From Actinomycetes bacterium (lineage in GTDB: Bacteria; Actinomycetota; Actinomycetes; Actinomycetales; Microbacteriaceae): a DNA stretch of 5,944 nucleotides. Of the stretch, positions 1 to 4,349 are shown one piece after another. The translations under genes were made by a program, and so were the position numbers. The notes beneath the pieces were generated by a model, which worked only from the letters and a program-made list of their open reading frames with translations, did not search any database and was not told where the DNA came from. Where the stretch lies: the NCBI GenBank assembly GCA_021793715.1, contig JAJYSF010000072.1:1-5944 (forward strand). The letters run 5' to 3'. The first letter of the stretch is position 1. Each line of letters begins with the position of its first letter.

Positions 1-638
1 ATCTCCTGTCGCGGCTCACCGTTGACGAAGCTGCGCAGCCGCAGGTCCGAGACGTCGACCTCGTCCGGGGTGACGAGCTCGGGGCCAAGGGGCGAGAAGC
101 CGGGCGCCGACTTGCCCTTGCCCCACTGCCCGCCAGACGTCTCGAGCTGCCACGTGCGCTCTGACAGGTCGTTCGCGATCGTGAAGCCGGCGATGTGGTC
201 GATCGACTGCTCCCGGCTGTCGAGGTAGCTCGCCCGCTTGCCGATGACGATGGCGAGTTCGACCTCCCAGTCGGTCTTCGAGCTCGAGCGCGGGATCTGC
301 ACGTCGTCGAACGGTCCGACCACGGTGTTGGGAGCCTTCATGAACAGCACGAGGTTCTCGGGCGGCGCGGATCCGGATTCGGCGGCGTGCGCCGCGTAGT
401 TCATGCCGACGCAGTAGACGGCGCTCGGGCGCGCGACGGGGGCGCCGACGCGCGTGCCGTCTATATCGGCGACGGGGAGCGATCCGGCGGCGAGGGCCTC
501 ACGCACGCGCTCGATTCCGCCCGATTCGAGGAAGTCGCCATCGATATCGGTGGTGAGCGGGGTCAGGTCGAAGGCCTGGTCGCCCTCGAGAACAACGGGC
601 TTCTCCGCGCCCGGTGCGCCGCGTCGCGCAAGTCGCAT
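1..638 (-). CDS. Fumarylacetoacetate hydrolase (FAH) family protein, 3' end cut by window edge
   Basis: Reading leftward from an ATG at 638, 212 codons are open and run off the window, so roughly the last quarter of a usual 280-residue protein is missing. The start is set by a good Shine-Dalgarno (GGAGAA, 645-650) six bases upstream. Residues 1-70 are the variable N-terminal domain; the FAH catalytic fold begins near residue 72. Visible signatures are G-M-N-Y-A-A-H-A-A-E (78-87), whose His84/Glu87 match the catalytic lid pair of the family, and D-W-E-V-E-L (123-128), whose Glu125 and Glu127 with Asp157 (N-D) form the expected divalent-metal site. The G-Q-W-G-K-G-K-S stretch (170-177) resembles the subgroup of bacterial 2,4-diketo-3-deoxy-sugar-acid hydrolases and ureidoglycolate-lyase-like proteins. 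The family cleaves or isomerises C-C bonds in oxo-acids in the cytosol; the substrate here is not determinable. Family very likely, exact function open. Confidence 0.9.
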   Translation of the reverse strand, partial: MRLARRGAPGAEKPVVLEGDQAFDLTPLTTDIDGDFLESGGIERVREALAAGSLPVADIDGTRVGAPVARPSAVYCVGMNYAAHAAESGSAPPENLVLFMKAPNTVVGPFDDVQIPRSSSKTDWEVELAIVIGKRASYLDSREQSIDHIAGFTIANDLSERTWQLETSGGQWGKGKSAPGFSPLGPELVTPDEVDVSDLRLRSFVNGEPRQE

Positions 639-692
639 GAATTCTTCTCCGAACATCTGAGGTTTACGGACCGCGTGGTGCAATCCCCGTTC

Positions 693-701
693 AGATTATC
701 A
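693..701 (-). promoter_or_regulatory. Probable extended -10 promoter of the FAH-family gene
   Basis: On the minus strand the bases read TGATAATCT, which fits an extended -10 (TG-n-TANNNT, hexamer TAATCT at 693-698). It would place a transcript start near 686 and give a leader of roughly 50 bases carrying the Shine-Dalgarno at 645-650. No convincing -35 hexamer is seen at 17-18 bp. The 126-bp gap 639-764 is shared with the divergent cupin promoter, so both genes may be controlled from it; I could not find a clear dyad operator inside it. Confidence 0.45.
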
Positions 702-752
702 CTTGACGCTCTCATAGGTCGGATGTTTGTGCCGCTGGACATGGGCGTCGGA

Positions 753-764
753 TAGCGTGAGGGC
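753..764 (+). promoter_or_regulatory. Leaderless-type -10 promoter of the cupin gene
   Basis: TAGCGT at 753-758 matches the actinobacterial -10 pattern TANNNT and is followed by exactly six bases and then the ATG at 765, so transcription should begin on or next to the start codon. The GAGGG at 759-763 ends one base before the ATG, too close for a working Shine-Dalgarno, which agrees with leaderless translation. No good -35 is seen at 17 bp. Confidence 0.55.
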
Positions 765-1160
765 ATGAGTGGATACAGTGTCACGCAGATCGGCAGCATC
801 GATTCGTGGAGCGGCAAGGCGTTCCTCGAAGGAGACCTCGGTTCGGAGAACACGGGGCTCTCGATCAACGCCACCGAGCCGGGCGGCGAATCGCCGTTCT
901 GGCACTCGCACGCGCGAACCGAAGAGCTCTACATCGTGCTCGACGGCACGGGCGAGATCGCCCTCGGCGACGACATCGTGCCGCTGAACGCGGGCACCGT
1001 CGTCCGCGTCGCGCCCGGGACGATGATGGCGCTTCGCTGCCTGCCGGACAGCCCCGCCGCGATGAAGTGGATCTGCGTGCGCTCAGGTGCCGACTCGCTC
1101 GAGGGAATCGGCAAGGATGCGACCCTCGACCCCGACCGCCCGTTCCCCTGGAACGCGTGA
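765..1160 (+). CDS. Small single-domain cupin protein
   Basis: The 131-residue product has the size of a one-barrel cupin (Cupin_2 type). Cupin motif 1 is clear: Gly41, His47-Ser-His49, Glu54 and Gly61 have the exact spacing G-x5-H-x-H-x4-E-x6-G, giving three of the usual four metal ligands. Motif 2 is seen as G-T-V-V-R-V-A-P-G (77-85), but the position where the fourth ligand His is expected carries Met88. Metal binding may therefore rest on three ligands, or the protein may be a sensor or binding protein, not an enzyme. The tail (about 110-131) is acidic and Pro/Trp containing. There is no signal peptide, so it is presumably cytosolic. The gene stands alone on the plus strand between two minus-strand units, and the ATG is fixed by the leaderless promoter directly upstream. 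Substrate and role are unknown; a link to the divergent FAH gene is possible but rests only on position. Confidence 0.85.
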   Translation: MSGYSVTQIGSIDSWSGKAFLEGDLGSENTGLSINATEPGGESPFWHSHARTEELYIVLDGTGEIALGDDIVPLNAGTVVRVAPGTMMALRCLPDSPAAMKWICVRSGADSLEGIGKDATLDPDRPFPWNA

Positions 1161-1185
1161 CCTTCCGCGCTCACTGAAACCGTCG

Positions 1186-1198
1186 CCGCCTCAGGCGG
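1186..1198. terminator. Small GC hairpin between convergent genes (weak terminator candidate)
   Basis: CCGCC-TCA-GGCGG forms a perfect 5-bp stem with a 3-base loop, between the convergent ends of the cupin and GntR genes. The loop is the GntR stop codon (TGA on the minus strand). There is no T-run on either side, so it is at best a weak or bidirectional terminator and may be a chance palindrome in GC-rich DNA. Confidence 0.25.
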
Positions 1199-1865
1199 TC
1201 GCCCCCTTCAGCCACTGCTCGATCCCCGCGACGTGCGCGACGGCGAGGGCGTGGGCGAGTGCCGCGTCGCCGCGGCGCAGCGCCCCGACGATCGCGCGGT
1301 GCTCGTCGATGGTCCGATCCGTCGCCCCGGCCTCCGTGATGCCGCGCCAGACGCGCGCTCGCACAGTGGGTCCGGACATCGAGTCGAGCAGCCCGGCGAG
1401 GTACGAGTTGCCCGTCGTCGTCGCGATCCGCGCGTGGAAGGCGAGGTCGTGGGCGACGAGCACGTCAATGTCAGGCTCGCTCACGACGTCATCGATGAGA
1501 CCGTCGAGCGCGTCGAGGTCGTCGACCGTCGCCACGTGAGCGGCCGCCTCGGCAGCCGCGGGCTCGAGGATCCGCCGCACCGCGAAGATCTCGAGCACCG
1601 AGTCGTCGCGGTGCAGGTCGACCACGAAGCTCATCGCCTCGAGCAGCAGGTTCGGCTCGAGGCTCGTCACATAGGTGCCGTCGCCGCGGCGCACGTCGAG
1701 CACGCGGATCACGGCGAGCGCCTTGACGGCCTCGCGCAGGCTGCTGCGGGACAGGCCGAGCTCCTCGCTGAGCTCCTTCTCCGGGGGAAGTCGGTCGCCG
1801 GGGGCGAGCCGGCCCGACACGATCATGTCCTTGATGCCCGCGATCGCCTCGTCCGTGACAGCCAT
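1191..1865 (-). CDS. FadR-subfamily GntR transcriptional regulator (FCD domain)
   Basis: The 224-residue protein has the normal length for the family. Residues 5-68 form the GntR winged helix-turn-helix: P-G-D-R-L-P-P-E-K-E-L (22-32), recognition helix L-S-R-S-S-L-R-E-A-V (38-47), and the wing R-G-D-G-T-Y-V (60-66). Residues 90-215 form an all-helical FCD effector domain. Its usual metal/ligand tetrad is complete: Asp140 and His144 (D-L-A-F-H), His189 and His211. Such regulators normally bind a carboxylate or sugar-acid effector through this site and repress neighbouring catabolic genes. The ATG is preceded by AAGG seven bases upstream. The start lies 9 bp after the stop of the upstream ribokinase gene, so the two are almost certainly co-transcribed and the regulator probably controls its own operon. 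The divergent FAH and cupin promoters about 1 kb away are further possible targets. The effector is unknown. Confidence 0.92.
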   Translation of the reverse strand: MAVTDEAIAGIKDMIVSGRLAPGDRLPPEKELSEELGLSRSSLREAVKALAVIRVLDVRRGDGTYVTSLEPNLLLEAMSFVVDLHRDDSVLEIFAVRRILEPAAAEAAAHVATVDDLDALDGLIDDVVSEPDIDVLVAHDLAFHARIATTTGNSYLAGLLDSMSGPTVRARVWRGITEAGATDRTIDEHRAIVGALRRGDAALAHALAVAHVAGIEQWLKGATA

Positions 1866-1874
1866 GGCTTGACC

Positions 1875-2831
1875 TTATCGAGAGATCGGATGTCTTGGGG
1901 AGTGCTCCGCGAGGAACGCGTCGACCTCGGCGTCCGTCGGGATGCTCGGCGCCGCGCCGACCCGCGTGACCGCGATCGCGCCAGTCGCCATCGCGCGGCT
2001 CACGGCCGCGTCGAGATCGGATCCGGAGGCCAGCGCGGACGCCAACGCGCCCGCGAACGCATCGCCCGCGGCGGTCGTGTCGACGGCGTCGACGATGAAC
2101 GGCTCGTACTCCCGGGCGCCCTCGCGGGTCACGGCGACGGCGCCGGATCCGGCCATCGTGATCAGCGCGGTCGCGACGCCGCGCGCGACGAACCACTCGC
2201 CCGCACGGATCGCCGAGGCCCGGTCGGTGACGGCGATCCCCGTGAGCACGGCGGCCTCGGTCTCGTTGGGCGTGACCATGTCGACCGTCTGCCAGACCTC
2301 GTCGGGCATCGCGGCGGCGGGCGCCGGGTCGAGAATCACCGTGAGACCCGCCTCGTGGGCGCGCGCGAGAGCGTGCCGCCCGGCGTCGAGCGGCGTTTCA
2401 AGCTGCGTCAGCAGCACCCCGCCGGCGGCCCCGATCTCCTCGACGGCAACATCGACGTCACCGCGTGTGAGGCGGGAATTCGCGCGCGGCACGATGACGA
2501 TGTCGTTCTCACCCGTTGCGGCGTCCACGCGAATATGCGCGATCCCCGTCCCCTCGCCCGGGATCCGTCGGACGTACCGCGTCTCGACGCCGGCCTGCGT
2601 CAGCGCATCGGTGACGATGGCCTCGAACGGGTCGTCGCCGACGCAGGCGACGAAGAACGTCTCGGCGCCTGCGCGAGCGGCGGCCATCGCCTGGTTGGCG
2701 CCCTTACCGCCGGCGGCCAGCGAGAAGGCGGTGCCGAACATCGTCTCGCCCGGGGCGGGCGAGCGATCGGCGAACGCGGTGACGTCGGCGGAGACGCTGC
2801 CGACGACGATGACGGGGTGGGATGAGGCCAT
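1875..2831 (-). CDS. rbsK: Ribokinase (PfkB/RbsK family)
   Basis: The 318-residue product is a cytosolic PfkB-family sugar kinase of usual ribokinase length (about 310), expected to phosphorylate D-ribose to ribose 5-phosphate with ATP. Signatures in order: G-S-V-S-A-D (11-16) with substrate-binding Asp16; G-G-K-G-A-N-Q-A (41-48, PfkB signature 1, Asn46); Q-L-E (Glu145); P-N-E-T-E (188-192, nucleotide/Mg region); and D-T-T-A-A-G-D (251-257, signature 2, catalytic base Asp257). The A-A-G-D form also occurs in E. coli RbsK, so it is not a defect. One deviation is Ser14 where E. coli ribokinase has Asn in its N-A-D motif, so a related sugar or nucleoside cannot be excluded. No ribose transporter or RbsD is present; the only operon partner is the GntR regulator 9 bp downstream. 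The start is set by a leaderless-type -10 box six bases upstream. Confidence 0.9.
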   Translation of the reverse strand: MASSHPVIVVGSVSADVTAFADRSPAPGETMFGTAFSLAAGGKGANQAMAAARAGAETFFVACVGDDPFEAIVTDALTQAGVETRYVRRIPGEGTGIAHIRVDAATGENDIVIVPRANSRLTRGDVDVAVEEIGAAGGVLLTQLETPLDAGRHALARAHEAGLTVILDPAPAAAMPDEVWQTVDMVTPNETEAAVLTGIAVTDRASAIRAGEWFVARGVATALITMAGSGAVAVTREGAREYEPFIVDAVDTTAAGDAFAGALASALASGSDLDAAVSRAMATGAIAVTRVGAAPSIPTDAEVDAFLAEHSPRHPISR

Positions 2832-2843
2832 GCCGATACGTTA
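2832..2843 (-). promoter_or_regulatory. Leaderless-type -10 promoter of the ribokinase-GntR operon
   Basis: On the minus strand TAACGT (2838-2843) is followed by exactly six bases and then the ATG at 2831. This is the same geometry as at the cupin and M56 genes. No Shine-Dalgarno sequence precedes the ATG, which supports leaderless translation. The -35 region, if used, would fall around 2861-2866 and shows no clear consensus. Confidence 0.55.
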
Positions 2844-2844
2844 G

Positions 2845-2856
2845 CCCGCGAGCGGG
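2845..2856. other. Short perfect palindrome CCCGC-GA-GCGGG beside the ribokinase -10 box
   Basis: Two 5-bp arms with a 2-bp spacer lie one base upstream of the ribokinase -10 box, in the 51-bp gap after the M56 gene. The position suits an operator for the co-transcribed GntR regulator. It does not resemble the TGGT-N-ACCA operators typical of FadR-type proteins, however, and a GC palindrome of this length can arise by chance in such DNA. It could also be the stem of an M56 transcript end. Function unproven. Confidence 0.25.
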
Positions 2857-2882
2857 TCGGGGCTCACATCAGGTGGCACGCG

Positions 2883-3638
2883 TCAGCCCGCGAGGCGGCG
2901 GAAGCGATCGACCTGTCGGTTGCGGCGGCTCGAGCCGCCCTCGCCGCCGTGCACCTGGCCGACCTGCAGGATGGCGCGCGCCAGCACCCCGTCGGGCTGC
3001 GTGCGGCGCGCGTGGTCGTCGGCAAGCATCTCGACAAGCGCCTCGACCTCGCTTTCGGCACTCGCGGCGATCGGGAACCACGGCAGCGCCTGCCGCCACG
3101 CGCGGAACGAGACGAGGAGGACTTCGTGGCGCTGCTCGACGTGCGCGCGCTCGTGCGCGATCACGGCGTCGAGCTCGTCCTCGGAGAGCGTGTCGAGCAG
3201 CCCCTTCGACAGCACGGTGACGGATCCGATGCCCCGCGGCAAGCAGTAGGCGACCGGCGCGCTGTCGTCGAGCAGGAGGGTGCGCTTGCGCGTGGGATCC
3301 GGCTGGCTCAACAGCAGCAGCAGCTGAAGGTGACGGCGGCGCTGGCGCTCGAACTGCACGATCGTGACGACGAGGTGGCCGACAAGGTAGAGCGCGAGGG
3401 CGAACGCCGGGATCCCCGCGAGCCACGGATGCGCCGGGAAGAACGCGTCGCCCAGCAGCCAGAGCGCGCCGACCATCGACAGACCACCGGCGAGCGCGAC
3501 GACCTGCCAGAGCAGCAGGGCTCGGGCCGGCGCGCGGGCGGGCCATGCGGCGCCCGACAGCACGATCGGCACCGGCCACGCGAGCACGACCGCGACCAGC
3601 GCGAGCGCGACGGCTGCGATCAGCGCCGGAAAGGACAT
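2883..3638 (-). CDS. M56 family (BlaR1-like) membrane metallopeptidase, short form without sensor domain
   Basis: The 251-residue protein has hydrophobic segments near residues 4-28, 40-63 and 73-97, then a zinc-peptidase domain. The zinc motif H-E-R-A-H (162-166) is intact, and the downstream V-E-M-L-A-D-D (202-208) supplies the expected third ligand Glu203. A further hydrophobic stretch lies around 174-192. In the family the protease acts at the membrane and triggers inactivation of the partner repressor when a signal arrives; the partner here would be the BlaI-type protein encoded just upstream. Staphylococcal BlaR1 is about 600 residues because of a C-terminal penicillin-binding sensor. 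That domain is absent, and the chain ends in a short basic tail (about 238-251), so the signal is unlikely to be beta-lactam acylation. The gene follows blaI on the same strand, but after a 194-bp gap of inverted repeats and with its own leaderless-type promoter. Confidence 0.88.
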   Translation of the reverse strand: MSFPALIAAVALALVAVVLAWPVPIVLSGAAWPARAPARALLLWQVVALAGGLSMVGALWLLGDAFFPAHPWLAGIPAFALALYLVGHLVVTIVQFERQRRRHLQLLLLLSQPDPTRKRTLLLDDSAPVAYCLPRGIGSVTVLSKGLLDTLSEDELDAVIAHERAHVEQRHEVLLVSFRAWRQALPWFPIAASAESEVEALVEMLADDHARRTQPDGVLARAILQVGQVHGGEGGSSRRNRQVDRFRRLAG

Positions 3639-3650
3639 GTCACGAGCCTA
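3639..3650 (-). promoter_or_regulatory. Leaderless-type -10 promoter of the M56 peptidase gene
   Basis: On the minus strand TAGGCT (3645-3650) is followed by exactly six bases and then the ATG at 3638. No Shine-Dalgarno is present. With a 17-bp spacer the -35 hexamer would fall at 3668-3673, overlapping the outer end of the inverted repeat at 3670-3728, so that repeat abuts or covers the upstream promoter part. This suggests the peptidase can be transcribed independently of blaI. Confidence 0.5.
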
Positions 3651-3669
3651 CGCACCCGGCGCCAATCCC

Positions 3670-3728
3670 ATGGGTCGCCAGAGTTTGCAGACGTGGGGCG
3701 CCGAGAGTGGGAATCTCTGGCGACCCAT
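3670..3728. repeat. Perfect 14-bp inverted repeat with 31-base loop (IR-A), possible dispersed palindromic element
   Basis: ATGGGTCGCCAGAG at 3670-3683 is exactly complementary to CTCTGGCGACCCAT at 3715-3728. Three further C:G pairs form outside the stem if A3729 is bulged. The loop contains GGCGCC (3697-3702) and a second copy of the inner arm, C-G-C-C-G-A-G-A-G (3699-3707). That copy can pair with the right arm instead (eight pairs, one bulge, 7-base loop), so two mutually exclusive folds are possible. No T-run follows on either strand, so it is not a standard intrinsic terminator. It lies in the gap between blaI and the M56 gene. It may be a REP-like intergenic repeat, an attenuator or a small structured RNA; I do not recognise it as a named family. 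Confidence 0.7.
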
Positions 3729-3741
3729 AGGGTCGGGCGCA

Positions 3742-3842
3742 CCTCAGCTGGCCTGCGGAGCGCGTCGCAAGGCGGACGCGGAAGGCGCACAGGCGTGCGT
3801 CGACGAGGACAACGCAGCGAGGCGCCCGCAGGTCAGCTGAGG
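3742..3842. repeat. 101-bp long imperfect palindrome (IR-B) overlapping the blaI stop codon
   Basis: The 17-base arms CCTCAGCTGGCCTGCGG (3742-3758) and CCGCAGGTCAGCTGAGG (3826-3842) pair throughout, with one G:T wobble. Inside, after a bulged A3759, four more pairs (GCGC with GCGC), a G:G mismatch and four more pairs (TCGC with GCGA) continue the stem. At the tip G-G-C-G-C-A-C (3784-3790) pairs with G-T-G-C-G-T-C (3795-3801) over a 4-base loop, including one G:T. The whole is a long hairpin with an internal open region. The right arm supplies the last two codons and the stop of blaI. It is unrelated in sequence to the inverted repeat at 3670-3728. Candidates are a 3'-end stabilising or terminating structure for blaI mRNA, or an inserted miniature element; no clear target-site duplication is visible. 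Confidence 0.7.
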
Positions 3843-4225
3843 AGGCTGCGGAGGTAGGCGGCGTCTTCGGGGGAGACGCCTCCCACGAAGCGGGCGAGCA
3901 CGGCGCTGCGGTCGCCGGATCCGCCGAGGACCTCGTGCATGAGCTCGGCCTGATGCTCGGCGCGCGATCCGATCGCGCTGTAGCGGTGCGGGCGCACGGA
4001 CTTGTCGGGCGAGACGAGGCCCTTCTTCTCGAGGCGCGACAGGACCGTGAGCACGGTCGTCGCGGCCATCTCGCGTCCGCGTATGGCCTCGATCGCGTCC
4101 TTGATGTCGTACGCGGTGAGCGCGTCGTCGGCGTCCCACAGCACGTCCATGACCCCGCGTTCCAGGTCTCCGAGATGGTTCAATCTGCCCCCGTGTGCAC
4201 TCGAGCCGCGTGGGAATCGCGGCAT
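3833..4225 (-). CDS. blaI: BlaI/MecI/CopY-family transcriptional repressor
   Basis: The 130-residue product matches the family's length of about 120-130. The N-terminal winged helix starts at L-G-D-L-E (18-22) followed by V-M-D-V-L-W (25-30). The recognition region is A-T-T-V-L-T-V-L-S-R-L-E-K-K-G-L-V (55-71), followed by the wing around R-P-H-R-Y (78-82). Residues 85-130 are the dimerisation helices. These repressors bind TAC/GTA dyads as dimers and are released when a partner M56 peptidase is activated; that partner lies downstream. The first 14 residues are unlike the family, and a TTG at 4181-4183 preceded by GGGGGC would give the more usual start M-N-H-L-G-D-L-E. The ATG at 4225 is also usable, with a -10 box close upstream. 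The gene diverges from cydA and its promoter sits in the first dyad, so autorepression with control of cydA is likely. Confidence 0.93.
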   Translation of the reverse strand: MPRFPRGSSAHGGRLNHLGDLERGVMDVLWDADDALTAYDIKDAIEAIRGREMAATTVLTVLSRLEKKGLVSPDKSVRPHRYSAIGSRAEHQAELMHEVLGGSGDRSAVLARFVGGVSPEDAAYLRSLLS

Positions 4226-4234
4226 CCTGTTTCG

Positions 4235-4240
4235 ATTCTA
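4235..4240 (-). promoter_or_regulatory. Probable -10 box of blaI, overlapping operator dyad 1
   Basis: On the minus strand the hexamer is TAGAAT, a close match to TANNNT, nine bases before the ATG at 4225, so the transcript would start at most a few bases ahead of it. A 17-bp spacer would place the -35 at 4258-4263, inside the second dyad, without good consensus. Five of its six bases are part of dyad 1 (4236-4252), so a repressor bound there would block it. Confidence 0.5.
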
Positions 4241-4338
4241 CCGCGTGTCGAAGGAAGATCTACTCTGCGTCGAAAAACTTCTACATATTGTCGAAATGTG
4301 GTCTACACTCGATCGTGAGTCTTCTACGTCGTGTAGAA
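4236..4338. promoter_or_regulatory. Array of five phased BlaI-type operator dyads between blaI and cydA
   Basis: Five 17-bp units of the form TTCTAC-N5-GTCGAA or GTAGAA occur. They are TTCTACCGCGTGTCGAA (4236-4252), ATCTACTCTGCGTCGAA (4258-4274), TTCTACATATTGTCGAA (4279-4295), the degenerate GTCTACACTCGATCGTG (4301-4317) and the perfect palindrome TTCTACGTCGTGTAGAA (4322-4338). TCTAC is invariant in all five. Start-to-start distances are 22, 21, 22 and 21 bp, about two helical turns, so all units face the same side of the DNA. The TAC...GTA core agrees with BlaI/MecI-type operators, and the neighbour blaI is the obvious binder. The units cover the blaI -10 box, every candidate cydA promoter, and end just before the cydA Shine-Dalgarno. 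Binding by BlaI is inferred; the repeat geometry is directly visible. Confidence 0.85.
4304..4309 (+). promoter_or_regulatory. Candidate -10 box of cydA inside the operator array
   Basis: TACACT fits TANNNT and would give a transcript start near 4316 and a leader of about 35 bases with the Shine-Dalgarno at 4339-4344. The matching -35 position (4281-4286) is poor. An alternative is TTGTCG (4288-4293) as -35 with a 17-bp spacer to GATCGT (4311-4316). Either choice lies fully inside the dyad array, so repression by occlusion is expected whichever is used. Confidence 0.35.
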
Positions 4339-4349
4339 AAGGAGCGTTC

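Noticed and set aside
684..710. Possible GntR operator in the FAH-cupin gap (imperfect TCA...TGA arms around 691-706)
   Set aside because: Arms are only three to five bases and imperfect and do not match the TGGT-N-ACCA type; no better than chance.
195..755. 186-codon plus-strand open frame opposite the FAH-family gene
   Set aside because: No recognisable features and fully opposite a gene with intact catalytic motifs.
1233..2825. 530-codon open frame on the plus strand opposite the GntR and ribokinase genes
   Set aside because: Its product is a repetitive Arg/Gly/Val/Asp-rich chain with no family features, typical of the antisense frame of GC-rich genes; the minus-strand genes have complete motifs.
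3670..3842. Intrinsic terminator of blaI
   Set aside because: Neither inverted repeat is followed by a T-run on the minus strand, so a standard Rho-independent terminator is not supported, although a role in mRNA ending is not excluded.
4236..4338. CRISPR-like reading of the regularly spaced units
   Set aside because: Units are 17-bp degenerate palindromes with 4-5 bp between them, far too short for repeats and spacers; operator geometry explains them.
4002..4349. Upstream in-frame extension of cydA back to an ATG at 4002
   Set aside because: It would cross the operator array and the antisense of blaI and add 116 non-CydA residues; the GTG at 4350 has a strong Shine-Dalgarno and gives the normal N-terminus.
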